The notes below the pieces were generated by a model. The model was given only the letters and a program-made list of their open reading frames with translations, made no database searches and was not told the origin of the DNA. From JBIOUF01 sp044866695 (GTDB lineage: Bacteria > Actinomycetota > Actinomycetes > Propionibacteriales > Nocardioidaceae), in assembly GCA_044866695.1 (NCBI GenBank), contig JBIOUF010000056.1:1-9317 (forward strand): a DNA stretch of 9,317 nucleotides. Direction: 5' to 3'. Each line of letters opens with the position of its first letter. Position 1 is the first letter of the stretch. Below, piece after piece: positions 1 through 6,300 of this stretch. A program made the translations under genes and the position numbers.

Positions 1-333
1 GTGTCATTGTCGGTCCAGGTGGTCGCCGTGGCGGGGTTCCTGGCTCTCGCGGCGGCCGGGGCACCCGCCTGGAGCTACCCGCTGCCGATCTTCGTCGCTG
101 TCTCGGCCAACGGCGGGATCATGGGCAACGCCGCCGCCCTGGCCATGGCACAGGTCCGTTCGGTGGCCGGCACGGGCAGCGCGGTCCTCGGCTTCGCGCA
201 GTTCGCCCTCGGCGCCCTGGTCTCCCCGCTCGTCGGTCTCGGCGGCGAGGACTCGGCGGTCGTCCCGGCGCTGGTGATGACGTGCGCATCGGTGCTGGGT
301 TGCACCCTCTGCTGGCTCCGGGTGAGCCGCTGA
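1..333 (+). CDS. Bcr/CflA-type MFS drug efflux transporter, C-terminal fragment (5' end outside the window)
   Basis: The frame is open from the first base and ends at TGA 331-333, so GTG at position 1 is probably an internal Val codon and about three quarters of the gene lies to the left. The 110 visible residues are strongly hydrophobic and form about four membrane segments (roughly residues 4-21, 26-46, 57-79 and 86-105). The stretch around residues 42-75, with GNAAALAMAQ followed by AGTGSAVLGFAQFALGAL, is the typical late part of Bcr/CflA-family transporters, which use proton exchange to export drugs or metabolites across the cytoplasmic membrane. The gene converges on the flavin monooxygenase, so it is not in an operon with it. 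Family assignment is recognition of the conserved C-terminal pattern; the substrate is unknown. Confidence 0.8.
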   Translation: MSLSVQVVAVAGFLALAAAGAPAWSYPLPIFVAVSANGGIMGNAAALAMAQVRSVAGTGSAVLGFAQFALGALVSPLVGLGGEDSAVVPALVMTCASVLGCTLCWLRVSR

Positions 334-419
334 CGCCGAGCCGTCGTTTCTGCTCGCGCTGGGGGCGCCGAGCCGTCGTTTCTGCTCGCGCCGGGGGCGC
401 CGAGCCGTCGCTTCTGCGC
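334..419 (+). repeat. Tandem 32-bp repeat array A (2.7 copies), starting at the MFS stop codon
   Basis: Units run 334-365 and 366-397, with a partial third at 398-419. Each begins CGCCGAGCCGTCG, continues TTTCTGCTCGCGC (CTTCTGCGC in the last), and ends in a G run. The first unit starts at the base directly after the stop codon. A 13-nt core in the third unit (399-411) is present as its reverse complement in array B (549-561) and array D (9252-9264). The partial third unit also pairs as an inverted repeat with 509-530 (20 of 22 positions). No coding potential is apparent; the long frames here are repeat artefacts. Confidence 0.9.
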
Positions 420-438
420 ATCCCTCGATCCTTCGCCA

Positions 439-489
439 CTTCCCTCGATGCGCATGGCATGGGAAGCCGCAAGACGTCTCGATCCCATG
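439..489. terminator. Mutually exclusive inverted repeats between the convergent genes; possible bidirectional terminator
   Basis: CTTCCC (439-444) can pair with GGGAAG (461-466), with the palindrome ATGCGCAT (448-455) in its loop. Alternatively CATGGGA (458-464) can pair with TCCCATG (483-489). Both lie in the unique stretch between arrays A and B, where transcripts from the MFS gene and the flavin monooxygenase meet. There is no T run, so a classical intrinsic terminator is not shown. Confidence 0.25.
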
Positions 490-516
490 GGAAACAGGCC
501 CCTTGCCCGCGCAGAA

Positions 517-740
517 GCGCCGGCTCGGGGCCAGTCGGGCGTGCACCAGCGACGGCTCGGCGGTGCTTGGCCGGGAGGAGGAGCCGACTGGGCGGTGTCT
601 GGTGGGGAGGAAGGGCCGACTCGGCGGTGTCTGGTGGGGAGGAAGGGCCGACTCGGCGGTGTCTGGCCGGGAGCAAGAGCCGACTCGGCGTGGTCTGGCT
701 GGGAGGAGGAGCCGACTCGGCGTGGTCTGGCGGTCAGGCC
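517..740 (-). repeat. Tandem 32-bp repeat array B (about seven units), opposite orientation to array A
   Basis: Units start at 517 (diverged), 549, 581, 613, 645, 677 and 709, exactly 32 bp apart. The shared part is G(A/G)GCCGACTCGGCG, followed by a region varying around GTGTCTGGTGGGGAGGAA. The central GCCGACTCGGC is an 11-bp palindrome. Similarity in the last unit fades at about 730, just short of the monooxygenase stop codon (734-736, minus strand). Read on the minus strand the units run CGCCGAGTCGGC then CTCTTGCTCC, the same direction as the monooxygenase. Positions 666-690 match array C exactly over 25 nt as reverse complement. Confidence 0.92.
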
Positions 741-1867
741 GGCTGGGTCAGGGCGTTCAGGGTCTGCCCCATGATCCGGCCGGGGTCGGCTCCCGGGGTG
801 TCGGGGTGCATCTCCCACTCGGCGAGCTGCAGGCTGTTGTCGAGGACCATCTTCACCCGGGGGAACCGGCGCTCCATGAACTTCGCCAGCACCTGGTCGA
901 CGCCGTCGCCGCTGGTCAGCATCTCGGCCAGCACGACCGCGTCCTCGGCGCACATGGCGGCGCCCTGCGCGATCAGCGGCGGGCAGGCGTGGGCGGCGTC
1001 GCCGATGACGATGCTGCGGCCGCGGTACCACGGGTCGTCGACGCACACCGTCTCGATCCACTGGTAGTTGACGACGGCGTCGTCGGCGAGGCTGTCGCGG
1101 ACCCGGCCCCAGATGCCGCCGTATCCCTGGCCATGCTCCTTGAGGACGGCGCCGTTGGGGCGCTCGCCGACGAAGGAGCGGTCGAGGTTCTCCTCGATGA
1201 GGAACGCGTAGCACAGGTCGTCGGAGATGGGGGTGTAGCCGGCCTTGTACTTCGGCCCGCCGTAGTACAGCTCGGAGCAGTCCAGCTCCGCCGGCCGCGA
1301 GGCGACGACTCGCCAGATCCCCATGCCGACCGGCCGCGGCTCGGCCTCGATGCCCAGCATGGCCCGGACCTGCGAGCGGATGCCGTCGGCGCCGACCAGC
1401 AGGTCGACGGTCTCGGTCGACCCGTCGGACAAGGTCGCGGTCACGCCGTCGCCGTGGTCGTCGACCGAGGTGACGGTCGTGCCCAGCCGCACGTCGACGC
1501 CGGCCTTGACCACCTCGTCGGCGAGGATGTCCGCGACGTCGGCGCGGACCGCCCCCATGGTGGGCGGCACCTCGGCGCCCCCCATCGGAGGCGTGGGCAT
1601 CTCGGCGATCACGTGGCCGTCGGCGGTGCGCATCCGGAGCTTGTCGAAGGGGAAGCCCTTCTCGGCGATCCGGTCGAAGACCCCGACCGCGTGGAACGCC
1701 TTCAGCGCGTTGCCCTGCAGCGTGATCCCGTGGCCGACCCCGCCGAGCTCCTGGCGGACCTCGACCAGGACGACGTCGACGCCTCGCTGCGCCAGCGCCA
1801 GGGAGAGGACCCCGCCGGTGATGCCTCCGCCGACGACGAGGACGCGGCGGGTCTGGGACTCTGCCAT
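734..1867 (-). CDS. Group A FAD-dependent aromatic monooxygenase
   Basis: A 377-residue single-component flavoprotein of the p-hydroxybenzoate hydroxylase fold, expected to use NAD(P)H and O2 to hydroxylate an aromatic or N-heteroaromatic ring in the cytoplasm. The three family fingerprints are present: GGGITG at residues 13-18 with acidic E36 ending the Rossmann unit, the DG motif GADG at 159-162, and the GD motif GDAAHACPP at 289-297. Length fits the compact 6-hydroxynicotinate, salicylate or 2,6-dihydroxypyridine hydroxylase-like members. Start ATG (1865-1867 complement) has GGGAG six nucleotides upstream. It is transcribed divergently from the ring-cleavage operon and probably shares its control region. 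The class is secure; the substrate is not visible. Its 3' end abuts repeat array B. Confidence 0.9.
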   Translation of the reverse strand: MAESQTRRVLVVGGGITGGVLSLALAQRGVDVVLVEVRQELGGVGHGITLQGNALKAFHAVGVFDRIAEKGFPFDKLRMRTADGHVIAEMPTPPMGGAEVPPTMGAVRADVADILADEVVKAGVDVRLGTTVTSVDDHGDGVTATLSDGSTETVDLLVGADGIRSQVRAMLGIEAEPRPVGMGIWRVVASRPAELDCSELYYGGPKYKAGYTPISDDLCYAFLIEENLDRSFVGERPNGAVLKEHGQGYGGIWGRVRDSLADDAVVNYQWIETVCVDDPWYRGRSIVIGDAAHACPPLIAQGAAMCAEDAVVLAEMLTSGDGVDQVLAKFMERRFPRVKMVLDNSLQLAEWEMHPDTPGADPGRIMGQTLNALTQPA

Positions 1868-2096
1868 GGGCTACTCCCGGGTGAGCGAGTGGGTGAGCGC
1901 GGACGAGCGGTGGTCGCGGGGCGCTCGCGGCGCCGTGGGTTCGCTCACAGCAAACCCCCAGGTGCGGCCGGCCGGAACCCCTCTCGCGATGATGCCAGGC
2001 ATCGGCACCCACACCTTCTCCCTGCCGGCGCGGTCGGCCTAGTGTCGGCACAGCCACCGCGCCAGCCACGCCTCCGACATCCCCCGAGGAGCCTTC
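1868..2096. promoter_or_regulatory. Divergent intergenic control region
   Basis: This 229-bp gap separates the minus-strand monooxygenase from the plus-strand operon, so it must hold both promoters unless transcription enters from outside. On the plus strand a weak candidate -10, TAGTGT (2040-2045), fits the loose actinobacterial TANNNT pattern, but no convincing -35 is visible. Good ribosome binding sites lie at both ends: GGGAG on the minus strand (1874-1878 complement) and GAGGAG on the plus strand (2086-2091). The clearest signal is the palindrome at 1991-2003. No gene was seen here. Confidence 0.55.
1991..2003. promoter_or_regulatory. Perfect palindrome GATGCC-A-GGCATC, candidate operator
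   Basis: Six-base arms around a single central A, perfectly complementary. It lies near the middle of the divergent gap, 93 bp before the operon start and 123 bp before the monooxygenase start. A dimeric repressor or activator could control both directions from here. No regulator gene is in the window, so the binding protein is unknown. In a GC-rich region a chance palindrome of this size is possible. Confidence 0.4.
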
Positions 2097-2387
2097 ATGG
2101 CCTACGTCGTCACCGCCGTCTGGACCGCCCAGCGCGGCCAGGAGGACGTCGTCCGCGACGCCATCGAGAAGCTGACCCCGCCGTCTCGCATGGAGCCCGG
2201 CAACCGGTTCTACCAGGCCTACCAGGACCCGGCCGAGCCCACCGTCTACCGGCTGTTCGAGATCTACGACGACGAGGAGGCGTACGCCGCGCACGGCGCG
2301 TCGGACCACTTCGCCGAGTACGCCCTCGACCAGGCCATCCCGGTGCTCGCCACACGCGAGCGGGCCTTCTACGAGACGATCGGCTGA
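2097..2387 (+). CDS. ABM-domain protein, putative quinol monooxygenase (YgiN-like)
   Basis: A 96-residue protein matching the antibiotic biosynthesis monooxygenase (ABM) domain over its whole length. The characteristic run is visible: an N-terminal beta strand (YVVTAVWTA, 3-11), the EPGNRFYQAY stretch at 33-42, YRLFEIYDDEEAY at 51-63, and H66 with D70-H71-F72 near the end. Such proteins form dimeric ferredoxin-like barrels that oxidise quinols or polyphenols without cofactor, or protect against quinone intermediates. GAGGAG (2086-2091) lies five nucleotides before the ATG, making this the strongest start in the operon and its likely first gene. The next gene begins six nucleotides after the stop. 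It may act on a reactive hydroquinone-type intermediate; a purely structural role cannot be excluded. Confidence 0.85.
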   Translation: MAYVVTAVWTAQRGQEDVVRDAIEKLTPPSRMEPGNRFYQAYQDPAEPTVYRLFEIYDDEEAYAAHGASDHFAEYALDQAIPVLATRERAFYETIG

Positions 2388-2393
2388 GCGTCC

Positions 2394-3374
2394 ATGCGTC
2401 TCGCCGCCTTCCGACGTACCGGCGACCCCGTGGGGGTCCGCCGGACCGGCCTCGTGGTCGGTGACGGACCGGACTGGTGGCTGCACGACACGGGTGCGCG
2501 TGACCTTGTCGGGCTGCTCGCGGCCGCCCCGCAGGAACGTGAGGCCGCCGCCGACGCCGCCGCGCGGAGCGACGGCATGCGCCCCTCCGAGGTTGTGCTG
2601 CTACCGCCGGTGTACCCGGTGGCGATGCGCGACTTCCTCACCTTCGAGGCTCATGTGGAGGGCGTCGGCAAGGGCATGCAGGGGCACGCGTCGGTGCCCG
2701 AGGAGTGGTACGCCGCCCCGTCGTTCCTGTTCATGGCGCCGCACGCCGTCACCGGCCCGTACGACGACGTGGCGATGCCCCCGGACACCGAGCGGCTCGA
2801 CTACGAGCTGGAGATCGCCGCGGTCGTCTGCAAGGACGTCCGCAACGTGTCTCCCGAGCAGGCTCGCGGCGCGGTCGGTGGCTACTGCGTGATGAACGAC
2901 TGGTCCGCCCGCGACGTCCAGGGCCGGGAGATGAAGCTCGGGCTCGGCCCGTCGAAGGGCAAGGACTTCGCCACCACGATCGGCCCGTGGGTCGTGACCG
3001 CCGACGAGCTCGACGACTGCCGTGACGCCGACGGCTTCCTCGACCTGGCGATGACCGTGCGCGTCAACGACGTACCCACCGGCGGCGACCGCTCGGCCCA
3101 CATGGGCTGGTCGTTCGAGCAGATGGTCTCCTACGCCTCACGCGCCTCCTGGGTGAAGGCCGGTGAGGTGCTCGCGTCCGGGACGTGCGCCTCGGGCGCG
3201 CTCGCCGAGGCATGGGGCCGCACAGGGTCCCTGACCCCGCCGCCGATCCAGGTCGGCGACGTCGTGGAGATGTCGATCGAGCGGATCGGCAGCATCCGCA
3301 ACCGCGTCGTGCTGAGCACCGAGACGGTCCCACCGGTCGTGCCGGCCCGGCGCCGTGTCCGCGAGGAGGCGTGA
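2394..3374 (+). CDS. Fumarylacetoacetate hydrolase family protein, first paralog
   Basis: A 326-residue cytoplasmic enzyme of the FAH superfamily. These metal-dependent enzymes hydrolyse C-C bonds of beta-diketo acids, or act as hydratases, decarboxylases or isomerases in aromatic catabolism. By comparison with mouse FAH the active site is intact: D80 and the E138/E140 pair with D169 (in NDWSARD, 168-174) as metal ligands, H87 as the likely catalytic His, and K190 in the GKDF motif. GPW (197-199) and ASGT (261-264) also fit the family. Residues 1-70 form the smaller N-terminal domain. No ribosome binding site is obvious and the start is six nucleotides after the ABM stop, so translation is probably coupled. 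The fourth gene after it is a clear paralog. Substrate unknown. Confidence 0.92.
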   Translation: MRLAAFRRTGDPVGVRRTGLVVGDGPDWWLHDTGARDLVGLLAAAPQEREAAADAAARSDGMRPSEVVLLPPVYPVAMRDFLTFEAHVEGVGKGMQGHASVPEEWYAAPSFLFMAPHAVTGPYDDVAMPPDTERLDYELEIAAVVCKDVRNVSPEQARGAVGGYCVMNDWSARDVQGREMKLGLGPSKGKDFATTIGPWVVTADELDDCRDADGFLDLAMTVRVNDVPTGGDRSAHMGWSFEQMVSYASRASWVKAGEVLASGTCASGALAEAWGRTGSLTPPPIQVGDVVEMSIERIGSIRNRVVLSTETVPPVVPARRRVREEA

Positions 3375-3461
3375 GGTGACCCATCTCGTCGTAGGCGACA
3401 GGTGGCTCCGTCCTTCGCTGTCCCCGAGAGGGCCGCACCACCACCAGAAGGAGCAGAGACA

Positions 3462-4415
3462 ATGAGCAACAGCCAGCTGAACGAGTTCGGCATCACCCAC
3501 CTGCGGCACGTCGACCTCGCCGTCCCCGACTTCGCCACGCAGCGGCGGTTCTACAAGGAGACCTGGGGGCTCGCCGAGATCGGGACCGACAGCAACCTGT
3601 CGTACCTCGCCGCCGAAGGATCGCCGGAGCAGTACATCGTGCGTCTTCGTCAGGCCGACGAGAAGCGGCTGGACCTGGTCTCCTTCGGCGCCGAGAGCGA
3701 GTCGGCCGTCGACACGCTGGCCGCGAAGCTCGGCTCGGAGGGCGTGCAGCTGGTCGGCCAGCCCGACAAGCTGCAGACCGCCGGCGGCGGGTACGGCTTC
3801 CGGTTCTTCGACGTCGACGGGCGCACCGTCGAGGTCTCGGCGGGCGTGGAGACCCGCCAGCACCGTCCCATCGAGGAGGGCGAGGCGATCCCGGTGCGCC
3901 TCTCGCACGCGGTCATGAACTCGACCGACCCGAACGCCACCCGGGACTGGTACGTCGAGCACCTGGGCTTCAAGCTCAGCGACAGCCTGTGGAGCCAGCA
4001 CATGGGCGAGATGATGCACTTCATGCGGTGCAACGACTGGCACCACAGCCTGGCGATCGCACGCGGCCCGCACACGTCGGTGCACCATGTCTCGTTCGAG
4101 ATGCGGGGCCTGGACGAGTACATGCGCGGCACGGGCCGGGTCATGCGGGCCGGCATCAAGAAGGTGTGGGGTCCGGGCCGGCACCTGGCCGGCAACAACA
4201 CCTTCTCCTACTTCATCGACCCGAGCGGCAACACGATGGAGTACACCACCGAGCTCGAGCGGCTCGAGACCGACGAGTGGCACCCCAGCCTGTACGACAT
4301 CGGCGACCCGAACGTCCAGGACCAGTGGGGCACGGCCGACCCGATGAGCGAGCTGATCGCCCGGGAGAGCTTCAACAGCCCGGACAAGGGCGTGTTCGTC
4401 GCTCCTCCCGTCTGA
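3462..4415 (+). CDS. Type I extradiol ring-cleavage dioxygenase (VOC family, BphC/XylE-like)
   Basis: A 317-residue two-domain VOC protein, expected to cleave a catecholic ring next to the diol using Fe(II) and O2. The N-terminal VOC module spans about 12-130; the catalytic module about 145-265. Metal ligands are visible as H149 (LSHAV), H209 (VHHVSF) and E260 (PSGNTMEY). The acid-base residues known from BphC also fall into place: H195 (DWHHS), H241 (GRHLAGNN) and Y250. A tail of about 50 residues follows. The ATG at 3462 has AAGGAG (3448-3453) eight nucleotides upstream, which decides against an in-frame ATG at 3402 with no such site. The 87-nt gap before it shows nothing else. The full ligand set predicts an active enzyme; the natural diol is unknown. 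Confidence 0.92.
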   Translation: MSNSQLNEFGITHLRHVDLAVPDFATQRRFYKETWGLAEIGTDSNLSYLAAEGSPEQYIVRLRQADEKRLDLVSFGAESESAVDTLAAKLGSEGVQLVGQPDKLQTAGGGYGFRFFDVDGRTVEVSAGVETRQHRPIEEGEAIPVRLSHAVMNSTDPNATRDWYVEHLGFKLSDSLWSQHMGEMMHFMRCNDWHHSLAIARGPHTSVHHVSFEMRGLDEYMRGTGRVMRAGIKKVWGPGRHLAGNNTFSYFIDPSGNTMEYTTELERLETDEWHPSLYDIGDPNVQDQWGTADPMSELIARESFNSPDKGVFVAPPV

Positions 4416-4426
4416 CTCGCGTCAAC

Positions 4427-5311
4427 ATGGTCAACCTGACTGGAAGGCTCGCAGGCAAGGTCGCGGTCGTCACCGGCGGCGCACGGGGCCAGGGCGCCGC
4501 GGAGGTGACCGCCCTCGCCGCTGCCGGGGCGAAGGTGGTCGCGGTCGACGTGCTCGACGAGGACGGCAAGGCGCTGGTGATCGCGGCGGAGTACGCAGGG
4601 CACGACGTGACCTACCGTCACCTCGACGTCCGCGACGCCGACGCGTGGGCCGGCCTGGCCGACACGTTGCGCGCCGAGCACGGCCGTGTGGACGCCCTGG
4701 TCAACAACGCCGGTGTCGCAGGGCGCGACCGGCTGCCCCATGTTGACCTGGACACGTGGCGGCGGACCTTCGACATCAACGTCACCGGACCCCTCCTCGG
4801 GATCCAGGCGTTGGTGCCGCTGATGCCGAGGGGGTCGTCGATCGTCAACGTGTGCTCGGTGGCGGCGCTCTCCGGCCATGTTGCGGCGGCGTACACCGCC
4901 AGCAAGTGGGCGCTGCGCGGACTGTCCCGCACCGCCTCGCTCGAGCTGGGCCCGCGCGGCATCCGCGTCAACGCGGTCATGCCGGGGCTGGTCGAGACGC
5001 CGCTGATGGAGGACGCCAGCCCGGCCTTCCGGGAGGCTGCGGTCGCGGAGATCCCGCTCGGCCGGACCGGCACCGTGGACGACGTGGCGCCCCTGATGGT
5101 CTTCCTGGTCTCCGACGAGTCTGCGTACATGAGCGGCGCAGAGCTGGTCGTGGACGGCGGCCTGACCGCCCACGTGTCGCACAAGCGCATCGCGGACGCG
5201 ATCGCACCACCGGAGCTGCCTCCCGAGCCACCGGTCCACGGCGCCGTCGAGGCGAACGCGGCCGGATTCTCCCTCGACCCCGAGCACCTCCCGATCGTGG
5301 GCGACGGATGA
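4427..5311 (+). CDS. Short-chain dehydrogenase/reductase (SDR) with a C-terminal extension
   Basis: A 294-residue classical SDR that oxidises or reduces an alcohol/carbonyl pair with a nicotinamide cofactor. The glycine motif TGGARGQG is at 16-23, NNAG at 93-96, and the catalytic residues are N118, S144, Y156 and K160 (YTASK). D41 at the end of the second strand favours NAD(H) over NADP(H). The usual end of the fold, VVDGGL, is at 241-246. Another 48 residues follow, with a proline-rich stretch (PPELPPEPP) not normal for the family. The start is 11 nucleotides after the dioxygenase stop with no clear ribosome binding site. Its stop overlaps the next start as ATGA. It probably acts on an intermediate before or after ring cleavage. 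Confidence 0.92.
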   Translation: MVNLTGRLAGKVAVVTGGARGQGAAEVTALAAAGAKVVAVDVLDEDGKALVIAAEYAGHDVTYRHLDVRDADAWAGLADTLRAEHGRVDALVNNAGVAGRDRLPHVDLDTWRRTFDINVTGPLLGIQALVPLMPRGSSIVNVCSVAALSGHVAAAYTASKWALRGLSRTASLELGPRGIRVNAVMPGLVETPLMEDASPAFREAAVAEIPLGRTGTVDDVAPLMVFLVSDESAYMSGAELVVDGGLTAHVSHKRIADAIAPPELPPEPPVHGAVEANAAGFSLDPEHLPIVGDG

Positions 5312-6300
5312 GGCTGGCGACCGCGGTCGTGCGGGGCCACGTGCGAGCCGGCGTGGTGGACCATGCCGGCTTCCACGCGCTGCCCGCCGGGCGCACCGTG
5401 GACGACCTGGTCCGCGGTGGGCTGCCCGCCGCGCTCGACGAGGGCGCCGAGGCGCTGGCCGCGGACGGCGTGCCGATGGAGCAGGTGACCCTCCTGGCGC
5501 CGTTCACGCCGGCCAGCGTGCGGGACTTCGTGACGTTCGAGGAGCACGTGGTCGGGGTACGGCGCAGCGTCGAAGGGGAGCCCGGCGTGCCCGAGGCGTG
5601 GTACGACGCGCCGACGTTCTACTTCACCAACCCGCACGCGGTCGTCGGCCCTGGTGAGGAGGTGCGCCGGCCCGCGGGCTGCCGGGCGCTGGACTTCGAG
5701 CTCGAGGTGGCAGCCGTGCTCGGTGACGGCGGCGCCACGCTCACCGAGGAGCAGGCTGCCGGCGCGATCTTCGGGTACGTCGTACTCAACGACTGGTCTG
5801 CGCGCGACCTGCAGAGGCGCGAGATGCAGGTCGGGCTCGGACCGGCCAAGGGGAAGGACTTCTGCACCTCCATCGGCCCGTGGCTGGTCACCGCGGACGA
5901 GCTCGTCCACGCCCACGACCCCGACGGGTTCCTGGACCTCGCCTGCTCGGTGGCGGTCAACGGGGTCGAGGTCGGCCATGACCGGCTCTGCAACATGGGC
6001 TGGACCTTCGCCACGATGGTGGCCTACGCGTCCCGCGACAGCATGGTCCTGCCGGGCGACATCCTCGCCTCCGGGACCACCGGTGGAGGCGGCTGCCTCG
6101 CCGAGCTCTGGGGCCGCTCCGGCCGCCAGGAGCCGCCTCCGCTCGAGCCCGGTGATGTTGTCACTCTGACTGTCGAGCGGCTGGGCTCTCTTACCAACCC
6201 CGTCGTCGAGGGCTGGCCCTGGCCGGCCCTGCGACCGTTCCGTCGCGCGCCTGTCGGCGCAGCGGACAACGCGCCTGTCGGCGCAGAAAGCAGGCAGTGA
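5308..6300 (+). CDS. Fumarylacetoacetate hydrolase family protein, second paralog
   Basis: A 330-residue FAH-superfamily enzyme, by eye roughly half identical to the first paralog across the catalytic domain. The same active-site set is present: D73, H80, the E131/E133 pair (FELEVA), D162 (NDWSARD, 161-167) and K183 (GKDF). The chosen ATG overlaps the SDR stop in an ATGA junction, giving an N-terminus (MRLATAVVRG) that resembles the first paralog; the frame stays open much further upstream, but that lies inside the SDR gene. It ends with about 25 residues, including APVGA twice, encoded by a tandem hairpin repeat, so the C-terminus may have been extended by repeat insertion. Two FAH enzymes in one operon suggest two successive steps, such as a hydratase or isomerase and a C-C hydrolase. 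Confidence 0.92.
   Translation: MRLATAVVRGHVRAGVVDHAGFHALPAGRTVDDLVRGGLPAALDEGAEALAADGVPMEQVTLLAPFTPASVRDFVTFEEHVVGVRRSVEGEPGVPEAWYDAPTFYFTNPHAVVGPGEEVRRPAGCRALDFELEVAAVLGDGGATLTEEQAAGAIFGYVVLNDWSARDLQRREMQVGLGPAKGKDFCTSIGPWLVTADELVHAHDPDGFLDLACSVAVNGVEVGHDRLCNMGWTFATMVAYASRDSMVLPGDILASGTTGGGGCLAELWGRSGRQEPPPLEPGDVVTLTVERLGSLTNPVVEGWPWPALRPFRRAPVGAADNAPVGAESRQ
6247..6286 (+). repeat. Two tandem hairpin repeats inside the 3' end of the second FAH gene
   Basis: GCGCCTGTCGGCGCAG occurs at 6247-6262 and again at 6271-6286, a period of 24 bp. Each copy is a perfect hairpin, GCGCC / TGTC / GGCGC, with a five-base stem and a four-base loop. Both are translated in frame as APVGA. The second hairpin ends 15 nt before the hydrolase start, so it may also influence translation or transcript stability at this junction. 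It is distinct from the 32-bp family. Confidence 0.85.

Noticed and set aside
517..740. CRISPR array
   Set aside because: Period and partly conserved units look CRISPR-like, but the units are tandem near-copies without unique spacers, the variable part repeats between units, and no cas gene is present.
282..1067. Coding frames of 100-260 residues across 282-1067 on both strands
   Set aside because: They consist of translated 32-bp repeats in several frames and overlap the well-supported monooxygenase; no family resemblance and no ribosome binding site.
503..2464. Long plus-strand frame of 653 codons over the monooxygenase
   Set aside because: It is the antisense shadow of a clear FAD monooxygenase in GC-rich DNA; its translation is Arg/Gly/Ala-rich with no domain.
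75..2486. 803-codon minus-strand frame
   Set aside because: It covers repeats, the monooxygenase in another frame and the ABM gene antisense; low-complexity Arg/Pro composition.
3138..4283. 381-codon minus-strand frame opposite the dioxygenase
   Set aside because: It lies antisense to a dioxygenase with complete catalytic residues, and has no recognisable motif.
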